Shown: in pieces, positions 1 to 10,186 of the stretch | Layout of the letters: the number at the start of each line of letters is the position of its first letter | Position numbering within the stretch: the stretch's first letter is position 1 | NCBI GenBank assembly: GCA_015056815.1 | Contig: SVFN01000002.1 | Span: 124,001-188,000, forward strand | Reading direction: 5' to 3' | DNA length: 64,000 nt | Source: Lachnospiraceae bacterium | Lineage (GTDB): Bacteria; Bacillota; Clostridia; Lachnospirales; Lachnospiraceae | The notes under the pieces: model-generated | The model's input: only the letters and a program-made list of their open reading frames with translations | What the model was told of the DNA's origin: nothing | The model's database searches: none | Program-made: the position numbers and the translations under genes

Positions 1-3000
1 TTCGATGCTGAAATACACTGTCTGTTTTGCGATCGTGTAGTTTCCGGTATCCTCATTTGTTTTCGCATCTGTGACGGTCAGGCTCGCAGTGTTTGTCCCG
101 GCATTGATATTGTCTGACCAGGTCACCGAATACTCGCTGCTGTCAATGATTGTATCGCCATCCTTGGCCATGACTGTGTCATAGATTTTAGGGGTACCGT
201 CATAGGTTAAGATTTCCCCCGAGGTCGTGACTGTCGGGATGACTTCTTTGGGAAGAATAGCGAACTCCTTCTTCGCCTCGCTTCCCTTATAATTCCCGAT
301 ACCGATGATCGTCACGGTATATTTTCCGGCGTTTTTTATCTCCGAGGGGGAATAGGATTCCACGATATAATCGGTACCCTCCACGAGGACAGCATCTCCC
401 AATGACACCTTTACCGTTGGATTCTTTGCCTGACCGTTATAATACGATCCTTCCTGCCCATTAAACAGGACAGTTACGTTATCTTCAGAAAAGCCCCAGC
501 AGGCATAAAGAGTCTTATCGCCCGTGCTGCCCTTCGGTATCGTGGTGACGGGTTCTCCTGATAAAGATGGATTGTCGTACCAGCCCTTGAAAGGGAGGCT
601 TCTGTGGGTCGGATCAACCAGCATGATCGTATCCGTTGTGATGTAATACTTCGCGGGATTCGCCTCGTCGTTTTTGCCGCCTGCCAGATCATAAGTGAGC
701 TTATACTCTACAGGTGCCCACTGAGCGTAGAGAGTTATCTGTGCGTTACTTTCCTCTGTGAGGTTTTGCACCCTCTCCCTGTCTGTGTACCGCGTGCCGG
801 TGCCGTCAGCAGCCACCGTCCAGCCTGCAAAGAAATAGCCCTCCCGTGTAAAGGTATTAACGGATAGCGGTACTGCCCCCGCATCATAGGTGAAGCTCTG
901 CGGAGACATTGATCCCCCAATAGTGTCATTTGTGTTCGCATCGAAGACAACTTGATAGGTGTTCGCCGTCCACTTAGCATAGAGAGTTTTATCTTCTGAA
1001 ACAGCTTCTGAGAAATTGTACGCATTCCGGCATCCCTCATCACTGTACCAGCCTCCAAAGGAGTAGCCCGTGCGGGTGGGCGAAGAATCCGGCGCTATGC
1101 AGATTCCACCGGAAGCAATGAACTGTGCCGGAACCGCCGTACCTCCATTACTCTCGAAACTGACGATATGTGCACTGTCACTGCACCACTTTGCGTACAG
1201 CGTCATATCACCCGTTACCGGCGTATTGCCAAAATCAAAAGGTGTCTCAAGCCCGCTCGTTGTGTACCAGCCGCCAAAGGTATAATCACCATTCGCGGGC
1301 GCAGGATCCGGCGCAGTGATCTTCACCTTGTCCGACGCAACCACAACCACCGGGTCAACTGCAGAGCCGCCCATGGAGTCAAAGGTCACCTTGTATGCCG
1401 GGATGATCTTCTTTCCCGCACAGTTTTCCGCTGTGGCAACGGTGGTCTTATCTTCATCCAGCACGAAAGCTTTATCAAAAGTCAGCTTACCGCCGATGCT
1501 GTCGGTATCGATATAGTCGTTCCTGTTCCTCCAGCCGAGATGGATGATGTGATCATCCTTAGGACTTGTTCCATTTCCGATCCCTTTTGCATAGGTTGCA
1601 GGGTAGCTTTTATCGCTTTCACCGGCAACAGCCGTGATCCTGCCGCCATGGATGAAGATCCTGTTGTCATTTCCATTGCCACCATAACCTCCTCCAATGC
1701 CGGCCTGACTAATCCAGCCCTTTGCTCCGCCCTTTGCATAGACAGTACCGTTATTGATCGTTATACTGCCGGAATTCCCATACATACCTCCTCCAATACC
1801 TGTACCGTATCCGCCCACAGCTCTGATATCACCGCCGTTTATGATGATCGTGCCGCATTTTCCATACACTCCTTGCAGCTGCAGATTTGAGCCGCCGATC
1901 GCGGCATAGTAATCCTCTGACGTAAGCCCTTCTATCGTCAGCTTCCCTGTGCCCGCAGACTGCCCGGTGATCACAAGCGTATTTCCGGCATCAACTCCGA
2001 TACCTTTGGGTATATTCAGCGTCACGCCGTCACACAGGACAAGATATGCTATTCCCTGCACCGTGACGCGATTTCCTATTTCCGTATCTTTGCCCGCAAT
2101 GTACCACTTGCTGCCCTCCCAGACCGTATCGTCTTCATTTAGCATGACAATGTCATCTCCGATCTGTTTCTTCTGCTCCGCTCCCGAAGCATCCAGGTAG
2201 GTCACTCCGTCCGAAACCATAAATTGCATGGTTTTTGTCCCTGTGTACGGGCTTTTACCCGTTATGGTCATCGTATATATCCCGGCATCTTTAACTTCAG
2301 CCGGTGAAAAGCTCACCTCATAATCCGTGTCCTTTGTAAGCCTGAGGCCTCTCGGTGAATACACAAAAGGCAGGATTGTGAGCGAAGAACCGGTACTCTG
2401 ATAGATTTCCCGGATACCGGTTACTTCGCAGGCACAAAAGCATGACATTTCTCCCCAAAAGCTGACTTCACCTGTGAGATCGTCAGCCGGCGCTTCGGCA
2501 TATGCTTTAAGAGCGGCATCCGCAATTTTTCCGCAGTCGTTCACATAGTATGTGCGCGTATACTTTCCCTCTGTGCCGCGGTTAAAGGTGTCGCTCCCGT
2601 CTCCTGACCTGATGCTGATGGTTCCCGCCTGCAGGCAGTCCGTATAAGTGATGCTGCCGCTGTTCCAGCCGACGAAGCCGCCACACTTCGTGGTGTCTTT
2701 ACCATTTATGATACCTTTGAAGACACAGCTTTCAAAATCCAGCTTCCCGCCAACTGTGCCCGCAAAACCACCGTGAGTGCCATCCCCGTCTACAGAGCTG
2801 TTGATGGTCACATTGCTGACGCAGTTCTTTATTCCACTGGTGCCTGCGGTCTGTCCGACAATGCCGGCGGCATATTTATGGCCTGTACTAATCGTGCCCT
2901 CCACAGTAAGATCCATGATCGTCGCGCCCTCTATATACCGGAATGGCGCAGCGTAATCAGCAGTGCCGGTGTAATTGAATACGATTTTCTTATGATTCCC

Positions 3001-4953
3001 GTTAAAGATACCGCAGAACTTATGACTGCTGCCCGTCCCGGCCATGGCTGAAACCTCGATGTCATTCACAAGCGTTACCATAACGCCGGCATAAGAATTA
3101 CCGCTCTCCAGGTCTGCCGCGAAAACGTCCCAGTCCTCCGCACTTCCTATCGTAACGTTGCTGATATAGTAGGTATTCCCATCCGCCGCTGTAACAGTCG
3201 CCGACTGATCGCCCCCGTCGGGTGCTTCGACAGATACCTTTACGGCGCCGTTCACCGTGCAAGCATTCGTGGGATTGCCAAAGGATGTGTTCATATAGTA
3301 ACAGTCCGAAATGGAGCCCTGGGATTTCATGAGACCGATCGGGTGCATGGAAGAAATGCTCTCATAGGTACCATTTTCCAGGCAGTTGATGAGCACGGGC
3401 GTGGCCGAATCGCACCAGCCCCAGATGCCGCCGATGTTTTTCCGCTTTTTCCCTTCCCCACAGATCTTCCCCGCGAATACGCAATCCCTGATCGTCGTGT
3501 GGGAGTTTAATCCATGACCGAGGATACCGCCGGCATAATCACTGGAGATAGTAAGTGTGGCCGTAACCTTACAGTTTTTCAGAGTATTGGTGCCATCCGC
3601 AAAACCGACGACTCCCCCGGTGTGGTAGGTTGAGGATGTGATGCTCCCGTCAACAGTCAGGTTTTTAATGGTTGCATTCCTGATATAACGGAAGGGAGCA
3701 ACCCCCGCCATATTGCTGTCGCCATCATTGCTTAATGCAGCGGTGATCGTATGGCCGCCTCCGTCAAACGTACCGCTGAACTCGTAGCCCTGTCTGCCTG
3801 CCATCTCTGCGGCGGTGATGTCACCGGCAAGGGTAACTGTCACGCCCTCGTAATCGAAGCCGGCCGTAACACTCTCTGCAAAGGCATTCCAGTCTCCTTC
3901 GTTTTGTATCGTGAGATTGGAGCCGCTGATTGTGTATTTCTCCCCGTTCTTATCGTAAACGGCTTTGGTAATCCCCGTGCCGTTGCAGATGGAATCTTTG
4001 ACCAGAGAGCTTTTTATGATGCCCCCTGTGATTGCAGAGTCCGTAACCGTAGAGTAGTCCTGTATGGTACAGTCCTCTATCGTCGCGCCTGTAACTGTGG
4101 ATTCTTTTTCAATGGTGCTGTTTTTGACCGTTGAACCGGATCCTATGGTGCTTCCCGATATCGTGCTGTATTCTATCGTGGCTCCTGATGCAGAACACTT
4201 ACTCAAGGTGGAACTGCTGATGGTTTTGACTCCTGAGCCGGTGATACTGCCGGTCACTGTAGATTGATCGTTTACCATCAGAGTATTATCTGAATTTACT
4301 TGAATCTCCGCATCAGTTCTGATTGTGGAATGCTCGACCTTGACAGAACCGGATCCGCTTACTCTTATAGGCTTCTGGGAATATAACTCTGCACCATTGG
4401 TTAATTCAAACATATTTTCAATGGAATAACTATATGATGTATTAACCTGCGTCGTTTCTATCTTCGTCTTACTGACATAAAAAGGTTTATTGACAGCAAT
4501 GGAGTGACCACTTTTATAGCTGTTGTCTATTATAATACTTCCTGCCCCATCGATATAAAACGGAATATCGACAAATATTCCCCAATAATCACTTGTATTA
4601 ATCTGAAGCTTACACCCGTCATTTATCTTCAGATGGACTGCATCTCCTGCGGGATCATCACCGGAACATTGCACATAGATAGCATGGTTTATTGTCGTAT
4701 CACGGTTCACTTGAAACCATCCGTTTCCTAACACGATATATGAAGCATCGCCCTTAGGTGTCGTCGGTAATTCAACAGCCTCATCTTCCGTCGCACCACC
4801 ATCATAGCTCCTTTCGACGTTGTCTGCCCACGCTGTCACCACCCTGTCCGGCAAAAGCTTTGCCGTTATTCCTGTATCCGGCATGGTGAGGCTCGCAAGT
4901 ACCAGCGCTGTAGCTGTGAGGATCCATATGATACGCTTTCTTACAGATTTCAT
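1..4953 (-). CDS. Giant secreted surface protein, beta-helix / GLUG / InlB repeats (3' end outside window)
   Basis: One reading frame stays open from the ATG at 4953 to the window edge (1651 codons, no stop), so the gene continues beyond position 1. An in-frame TAG lies just upstream, and AAAGGAAG precedes the ATG. The first ~43 residues are a signal peptide (MKSVRKRIIWILTATALVLA, later AWA-DN). Residues ~90-320 are rich in STI/STV steps such as STISGSTIGSGSTV, as in a right-handed beta-helix. Residues ~340-835 contain GLUG-like turns (GGVVGF, GGILGH, AGIVGQ, GGFAGT). Residues ~1185-1483 hold four InlB B-type (Listeria-Bacteroides) repeats, each ending in LYAKW, LYAQW or LYACW. Beta-sandwich modules with the phrase NAGKYTVTIIGIGNYKG follow. 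A cell-surface adhesin or scaffold role is inferred from the family. The anchor is not visible because the C-terminus is missing. Confidence 0.9.
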   Translation of the reverse strand, partial: MKSVRKRIIWILTATALVLASLTMPDTGITAKLLPDRVVTAWADNVERSYDGGATEDEAVELPTTPKGDASYIVLGNGWFQVNRDTTINHAIYVQCSGDDPAGDAVHLKINDGCKLQINTSDYWGIFVDIPFYIDGAGSIIIDNSYKSGHSIAVNKPFYVSKTKIETTQVNTSYSYSIENMFELTNGAELYSQKPIRVSGSGSVKVEHSTIRTDAEIQVNSDNTLMVNDQSTVTGSITGSGVKTISSSTLSKCSASGATIEYSTISGSTIGSGSTVKNSTIEKESTVTGATIEDCTIQDYSTVTDSAITGGIIKSSLVKDSICNGTGITKAVYDKNGEKYTISGSNLTIQNEGDWNAFAESVTAGFDYEGVTVTLAGDITAAEMAGRQGYEFSGTFDGGGHTITAALSNDGDSNMAGVAPFRYIRNATIKNLTVDGSITSSTYHTGGVVGFADGTNTLKNCKVTATLTISSDYAGGILGHGLNSHTTIRDCVFAGKICGEGKKRKNIGGIWGWCDSATPVLINCLENGTYESISSMHPIGLMKSQGSISDCYYMNTSFGNPTNACTVNGAVKVSVEAPDGGDQSATVTAADGNTYYISNVTIGSAEDWDVFAADLESGNSYAGVMVTLVNDIEVSAMAGTGSSHKFCGIFNGNHKKIVFNYTGTADYAAPFRYIEGATIMDLTVEGTISTGHKYAAGIVGQTAGTSGIKNCVSNVTINSSVDGDGTHGGFAGTVGGKLDFESCVFKGIINGKDTTKCGGFVGWNSGSITYTDCLQAGTISIRSGDGSDTFNRGTEGKYTRTYYVNDCGKIADAALKAYAEAPADDLTGEVSFWGEMSCFCACEVTGIREIYQSTGSSLTILPFVYSPRGLRLTKDTDYEVSFSPAEVKDAGIYTMTITGKSPYTGTKTMQFMVSDGVTYLDASGAEQKKQIGDDIVMLNEDDTVWEGSKWYIAGKDTEIGNRVTVQGIAYLVLCDGVTLNIPKGIGVDAGNTLVITGQSAGTGKLTIEGLTSEDYYAAIGGSNLQLQGVYGKCGTIIINGGDIRAVGGYGTGIGGGMYGNSGSITINNGTVYAKGGAKGWISQAGIGGGYGGNGNDNRIFIHGGRITAVAGESDKSYPATYAKGIGNGTSPKDDHIIHLGWRNRNDYIDTDSIGGKLTFDKAFVLDEDKTTVATAENCAGKKIIPAYKVTFDSMGGSAVDPVVVVASDKVKITAPDPAPANGDYTFGGWYTTSGLETPFDFGNTPVTGDMTLYAKWCSDSAHIVSFESNGGTAVPAQFIASGGICIAPDSSPTRTGYSFGGWYSDEGCRNAYNFSEAVSEDKTLYAKWTANTYQVVFDANTNDTIGGSMSPQSFTYDAGAVPLSVNTFTREGYFFAGWTVAADGTGTRYTDRERVQNLTEESNAQITLYAQWAPVEYKLTYDLAGGKNDEANPAKYYITTDTIMLVDPTHRSLPFKGWYDNPSLSGEPVTTIPKGSTGDKTLYACWGFSEDNVTVLFNGQEGSYYNGQAKNPTVKVSLGDAVLVEGTDYIVESYSPSEIKNAGKYTVTIIGIGNYKGSEAKKEFAILPKEVIPTVTTSGEILTYDGTPKIYDTVMAKDGDTIIDSSEYSVTWSDNINAGTNTASLTVTDAKTNEDTGNYTIAKQTVYFSIE

Positions 4954-5164
4954 GATTTTCTTCCTTTCTCTTTCAGATTGCTATTTTTTCCTTTCTGGCT
5001 TCGATGCTCTTCGTGGAAAAAAGCTCATATTCCTTTTCCAACAGTTCTTTTCGTCTTGCTTCTGTATTTTCTTCTCCTTTGGCCGAGCTCCACATACCAC
5101 ATCTTCCATTTCACATATTTATTGCATTAAAAACAAGGCGTTTTCCGCCGCCATTCTGAAATAA

Positions 5165-5193
5165 AATGTATCAAGATGTAGGGCATTTGTCAA
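5165..5193 (-). promoter_or_regulatory. Sigma-A promoter of the surface protein gene
   Basis: On the minus strand, TTGACA (5193-5188) and TACATT (5170-5165) are separated by 17 bp. Transcription would start near 5158 and give a long leader of about 205 nt before the ATG at 4953. I see no named riboswitch in the leader. A 42-codon frame in it (ATG near 5103) is not convincing. This site and the enolase terminator account for the gene-free stretch 4954-5340. Confidence 0.6.
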
Positions 5194-5250
5194 GAAAGAT
5201 CTCGCGCTTCTTCCATCACAAGCGTGCACAGCAATGATTGCCATAAGCAA

Positions 5251-5280
5251 ACAGAGGCACCCCTGTCGGGGTGCCTCTGT
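5251..5280 (-). terminator. Terminator downstream of enolase
   Basis: This is a perfect 13-bp stem, ACAGAGGCACCCC paired with GGGGTGCCTCTGT, around a 4-nt loop. On the minus strand it is followed by TTTGCTTA. It lies 60 bp past the enolase stop and upstream of the next minus-strand promoter. The T-tract is weak, so some read-through is possible. Confidence 0.7.
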
Positions 5281-5340
5281 AAAGCATGTTGTCCAGCTGA
5301 TCTTTATGTCTTTTCACTATAGTTCCAGTAGCAAATTCAC

Positions 5341-6654
<1,314 letters not shown>

Positions 6655-6747
6655 TTATGCTAAAATATCACCTCAAAAAGATACCTCCTCCCCTGTCATC
6701 TTTTACGATCAGACCGGGAAGGAGAATCACATGATTTATTCGAGTTA

Positions 6748-6777
6748 GTTATAGCATACTTTGGTTAGGCTTGTCAA
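6748..6777 (-). promoter_or_regulatory. Sigma-A promoter of enolase
   Basis: On the minus strand, TTGACA (6777-6772) and TATAAC (6753-6748) are separated by 18 bp. The predicted leader of about 100 nt ends in a good ribosome site before the ATG at 6639. Confidence 0.65.
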
Positions 6778-6876
6778 TCCTTTTTGCATATTTTTTCATG
6801 ATACCGTTACTATTCACAGTCATTTCGGCTGCAAATAACATGATTCCTCTGTCTTCTCCGCGGGACACAATTCCAT

Positions 6877-7629
6877 CTATTCTTCCTTTGCCAATGCATT
6901 CAAACGCTGCGTCCGCTTCCCGTCCTGCTTCATCTGATATTTCTCCAAATCCACTTTTCCATTCTTCACTTCGATTCCCTCTGCTTCCAAAAGCCTCGCC
7001 TGTGCTCCCAAACCGCCGAATGCAAATTCTCCGGCCAACTCCCCCTTCGCATTCACAACGCGGTAGCAGGGGATCCTGTCCGGATCCGGATTCTTATGCA
7101 GTGCATTGCCGACCGCTCTTGCCATCTTCCTGTCGCCCGCCATCTCTGCGATCTGCGCATACGTTGCCACACGGCCGCAGGGGATCTGTCTTACTGCCGC
7201 ATAGATCCTCTTCGCCGGGCTGTCCGTGATCAGATCATAGCTGTCCGCGATCATCGCTTTCACATCCTGTGGCAAAATAGTGCCATCCAGAATGATGGTA
7301 TTCCAGTGTTCCTTATTCTGGTGATATCCCGGAATGACCGAAGGATATATATCCCGCCAGAAAAATGCTTTCTCGGGATCCACCTTCACGTTAAGATTAA
7401 GATACCCGTCCTTCTCATACGTCCAGAGGAAAGCCTTTTTATTTCCCTTGTAACGGATCAGCTGCCAGTTGGGATCATGAAACGGTGCATCCTGATAAGT
7501 GTCCGGAAAGGACAATCCGTATGCCAACACCTGTTCTCTTGTCTTTTTCATAAAAATCACATCCCCGGATTCGTCATCACGCTCATACGACATTATCTCT
7601 TTGCCGTCCTCAGGTCTGTATGCGCGCAT
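6877..7629 (-). CDS. YjbR (MmcQ-like) domain fused to MGMT-type alkyltransferase domain
   Basis: This is a two-domain protein. The N-terminal ~125 residues match the MmcQ/YjbR family (AFLWTYEKDGYLNLNVKVDPE). The C-terminal half is an O6-alkylguanine-DNA alkyltransferase-like domain with the helix-turn segment IPCGRVATYAQIAEMAG and the active-site block IPCYRVV. The acceptor cysteine (about residue 188) is kept, with Tyr in place of the usual His of PCHRV. It is therefore not an ATL protein, which lacks the cysteine. The length depends on the start. The ATG at 7629 has a weak ribosome site, and an ATG at 7551 (MKKTREQ) begins the conserved part. The gene diverges from the SOS polymerase operon and has a promoter at 7648-7676. 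Direct reversal of alkylation damage is inferred; the role of the YjbR part is not known. Confidence 0.88.
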   Translation of the reverse strand: MRAYRPEDGKEIMSYERDDESGDVIFMKKTREQVLAYGLSFPDTYQDAPFHDPNWQLIRYKGNKKAFLWTYEKDGYLNLNVKVDPEKAFFWRDIYPSVIPGYHQNKEHWNTIILDGTILPQDVKAMIADSYDLITDSPAKRIYAAVRQIPCGRVATYAQIAEMAGDRKMARAVGNALHKNPDPDRIPCYRVVNAKGELAGEFAFGGLGAQARLLEAEGIEVKNGKVDLEKYQMKQDGKRTQRLNALAKEE

Positions 7630-7647
7630 TGTTCTTTCAGATATCTA

Positions 7648-7676
7648 ATCGTACCATGAAAATTTCCTTTTTTCAA
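7648..7676 (-). promoter_or_regulatory. Promoter of the YjbR-MGMT gene
   Basis: On the minus strand, TTGAAA (7676-7671) and TACGAT (7653-7648) have an exact 17-bp spacer. The LexA box lies 20 bp upstream of the -35 element, so LexA control of this direction is possible but less direct than for the plus-strand operon. Confidence 0.6.
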
Positions 7677-7696
7677 CTTTTTTGGTAATTTTTTTC

Positions 7697-7708
7697 GAAC
7701 ATATGTTC
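7697..7708. promoter_or_regulatory. LexA (DinR) box
   Basis: The sequence gaacatatgttc is a perfect match to the Firmicutes LexA consensus GAAC-N4-GTTC. Its last base is directly followed by the -35 hexamer of the dinB promoter (7709), so bound LexA would block RNA polymerase there. Repression of the polymerase operon until DNA damage is the standard reading. Confidence 0.88.
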
Positions 7709-7737
7709 TTGCTTTTTCCCGAAATTCTTTTTATAAT
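7709..7737 (+). promoter_or_regulatory. SOS promoter of the dinB-yolD-SRAP operon
   Basis: TTGCTT (7709-7714) and TATAAT (7732-7737) are separated by exactly 17 bp. The LexA box abuts the -35 element. The leader to the ATG at 7858 is about 115 nt. Confidence 0.8.
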
Positions 7738-7857
7738 AGGGTCAGAATAAGTCAGTAATAAGTCAGAATAAATGAATAGCATATCAAATCAGAATGCTGC
7801 GCCTGACTGTAAAAGTGCTGTTTGCCGCACCATGCGCTGCCGACAAGAAGGAGCCCT

Positions 7858-9297
7858 ATGGACAACGATTTCTTATACCTTCCCAAACAGGATATTTGGC
7901 ATCCTTATACCTATATCGCCATCGACATGAAAAGCTTCTATGCATCCGTCGAGTGCGTAAAAAGGCATCTGGATCCGCTTCGCGCCCATCTGCTCGTAGC
8001 GGATGAAAGCCGCAGCGATCACACGATCTGTCTTGCTGTCTCCCCTGCTCTAAAGGCACTCGGTGTTCCTTCCAGACCGAGACTTTTTGAAGCCAGACAG
8101 GCGATCCGCCGCTACGAGCAGGCGCATCATACGCGAATCGAATACATCATCGCACTGCCGCACATGGCGGAATACGAGAGGATCTCCGCCCGGATCTATT
8201 CGATCTATCAGCGCTTCGCGGCACCGGAGGATATTCATGTGTACAGTATCGATGAGTGCTTCATCGACTGCACACAGTATCTTCATTTCTATCGGGAAGA
8301 GGCAGAAAGAAGCGGTCATTCTCCCGCGCACATCATGACACTGTCCATGATCCGCGCGGTACTGAAAGAGACCGGCATCACCGCCACTGCCGGCATCGGC
8401 TCCAATCTGTATCTGGCCAAGGTTGCCATGGATATCGTTGCCAAAAAAGCCATCCCGGACAAAGACGGTGTCCGCATTGCAGAGCTTGACGAGCATTCCT
8501 ACCGCTGTCTTTTGTGGGGACACAGGCCTCTTACAGACTTCTGGCAGATCGGACGCGGCAGGGCCAGACGACTGGAGAGCAATTATCTCTTTACCATGGG
8601 CGATATCGCAGAGCGCTCCCAGTGGGACGAAGAATGGTTCTACCGCGCCTTCGGGATCGATGCCGAGATCCTGATCGACCATGCCTGGGGGATTGAGCCG
8701 GTGCGTATGAGCGATATCAAGCATTATAAAAGCGATCACAATTCCGTCTCCGGAGGGCAGGTGCTTGCGCGCCCCTACCGTTTTGAAGAAGCCTGTATCG
8801 TATTTACGGAGATGTCAGATGCTCTCTGCCATGATCTATATCAGAAGCACCTGGTCTGCTCTACCTTCAAATGGTGGACCGGCTATGATTATAAGAGTCT
8901 GGAAGAATGCCCTTCCTACGATGGTCCTATCACGATGGACTTTTACGGAAGACTCCATCCGAAGCATTCCACCGGCACTGTCCGCACGGCCAGCCGGACG
9001 AATCTTTCCGCGCAGGTCACTCCGCTTTTGCAGAAAGATTTCAGACAAAGAGCAGACCACAGACTCTTATTCCGCAGGCTGAACGTATGCGCCTGCGAAG
9101 TGAAAAGTGATGACGGCATTTACCAGCTTGATCTGTTTACGGATTATGAGAAACAGGAGAAAGAAAAAAGACTGCAGGACGCTATGCGTAAGATCCGCGC
9201 CCGTTTCGGAGAGAATGCCATCCTCAAAGGTACCAGTCTGTTAGAGGGTGCCACCGCCATGGAACGCAATCTGCAGATCGGAGGTCACAAAGCATGA
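7858..9297 (+). CDS. Y-family translesion DNA polymerase (DinB/UvrX-like)
   Basis: This 479-residue error-prone polymerase copies past damaged template bases. The palm motifs are clear: IAIDMKSFYASVE near residue 20 supplies the first metal-binding Asp, and YSIDECFID near residue 130 supplies the second acidic pair. The fingers/thumb region has TATAGIGSNLYLAKVAMD, and a helix-hairpin-helix-like segment is DFWQIGRGRARRLES. The N-terminus and the YolD partner resemble Bacillus UvrX/YqjW-type members more than E. coli Pol IV. The start at 7858 is chosen over 7822 because AAGGAG stands 7 nt before it. The gene is led by a LexA-controlled promoter and overlaps the next gene by 4 bp (ATGA). Confidence 0.95.
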   Translation: MDNDFLYLPKQDIWHPYTYIAIDMKSFYASVECVKRHLDPLRAHLLVADESRSDHTICLAVSPALKALGVPSRPRLFEARQAIRRYEQAHHTRIEYIIALPHMAEYERISARIYSIYQRFAAPEDIHVYSIDECFIDCTQYLHFYREEAERSGHSPAHIMTLSMIRAVLKETGITATAGIGSNLYLAKVAMDIVAKKAIPDKDGVRIAELDEHSYRCLLWGHRPLTDFWQIGRGRARRLESNYLFTMGDIAERSQWDEEWFYRAFGIDAEILIDHAWGIEPVRMSDIKHYKSDHNSVSGGQVLARPYRFEEACIVFTEMSDALCHDLYQKHLVCSTFKWWTGYDYKSLEECPSYDGPITMDFYGRLHPKHSTGTVRTASRTNLSAQVTPLLQKDFRQRADHRLLFRRLNVCACEVKSDDGIYQLDLFTDYEKQEKEKRLQDAMRKIRARFGENAILKGTSLLEGATAMERNLQIGGHKA

Positions 9298-9497
9298 ACC
9301 ATAGATATCGGAAAGTCCTGCAAAAAGGCAGACCCACTCACGAAAAAGGCGACAGCTTTTTCGTGGACCATCCGCCCATGCCGCTTTCTAAGCGTGCCAA
9401 GATCTTTCTTCCTTTTGATGCCCTAAAAGGCTTTGACGAAGCACTTCGGTCAAAAGCTCCGGCATCGGGAGAGGATACTTATGATACAATGGAGTAA
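9294..9497 (+). CDS. YolD-like small protein
   Basis: This 67-residue protein is translationally coupled to the polymerase by an ATGA overlap. The segment RAKIFLPFDALKGFDEALR fits the YolD-family core, in which a basic stretch is followed by PFxALxGF and an acidic helix. YolD-like proteins are regularly encoded beside UvrX-type polymerases in Firmicutes and are thought to act with them. The family assignment rests on the short core motif and the neighbourhood. Confidence 0.75.
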   Translation: MNHRYRKVLQKGRPTHEKGDSFFVDHPPMPLSKRAKIFLPFDALKGFDEALRSKAPASGEDTYDTME

Positions 9498-9522
9498 ACT
9501 AAGCAGACAGGAGGTGACAGCT

Positions 9523-10140
9523 ATGTGTACCAGATTTTTCATTGAAGTCGGCGAGAAAGAGTTGACGGATATCCTGCAGGCCGCAAAGGACAGTCTGCTC
9601 GCAAATAAATTTAATCACCTGGGGTATCCCGTACTGACCGAAGGTGAGATCCGTCCGACCGATGTCGTCCCTGTGATCGCACCCAGCCCTCATGGGGAGC
9701 GCTCCGTTTATCCCATGAAATGGGGTTACACCATCCCTGCGCACAAGACGAAACTTTTCAATGCCAGATGCGAGACAGCCGCTGTCAAGCCTGCGTTTCG
9801 GGATGACTGGAGATCTCACCGCTGCATCATTCCCGCCTCTTATTATTTTGAGTGGGAACATATCAGGATGAAAGACGGTAAGACCAAGCCCGGGAGAAAA
9901 TATGCCATTCAGCCCGGTGATGCCTGTCTGACCTGTCTGTGCGGTCTTTACCGGATTGAAAACGGGCTGCCGGTCTTTGTGATCCTGACCAGACAGCCCG
10001 GTGATTCTGTAAAGCATATTCATGACAGAATGCCTCTGATCCTTCCGCCCGAAAAGATCGATGACTGGATCGATCCGGGTGCAAAGCCGGAAGCAGTATT
10101 GCCGTATGCGCTGACCAGGATGGCGGTGGAATATGCCTAA
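9523..10140 (+). CDS. SRAP-domain protein (YedK/HMCES-like abasic-site sensor)
   Basis: SRAP proteins covalently trap abasic sites in single-stranded DNA through Cys2. The chosen start at 9523 has AGGAGGTGACAGCT before it and gives MCTRFF, placing Cys at position 2 as the chemistry requires after Met removal. Other family landmarks are FNARCETA, CIIPASYYFEWEH and HIHDRMPLILP, which supplies the conserved His. The protein has 205 residues, close to the family norm. It is the third gene of the LexA-controlled operon, 25 bp after yolD. The context suggests shielding of abasic sites while the translesion polymerase works. Confidence 0.95.
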   Translation: MCTRFFIEVGEKELTDILQAAKDSLLANKFNHLGYPVLTEGEIRPTDVVPVIAPSPHGERSVYPMKWGYTIPAHKTKLFNARCETAAVKPAFRDDWRSHRCIIPASYYFEWEHIRMKDGKTKPGRKYAIQPGDACLTCLCGLYRIENGLPVFVILTRQPGDSVKHIHDRMPLILPPEKIDDWIDPGAKPEAVLPYALTRMAVEYA

Positions 10141-10186
10141 GCCGGCACCCTGACAGCGGTGAACTGTTTTGCCTCCCACCGTTGCT

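Noticed and set aside
1070..1890. Plus-strand frames of 71-240 codons opposite the surface protein gene
   Set aside because: They are shadows of the minus-strand gene, whose frame carries clear signal peptide and repeat domains.
4954..5160. 42-codon leader peptide upstream of the surface protein gene
   Set aside because: It has no ribosome site of note, very Lys-rich content typical of A-rich leaders, and no pairing signal.
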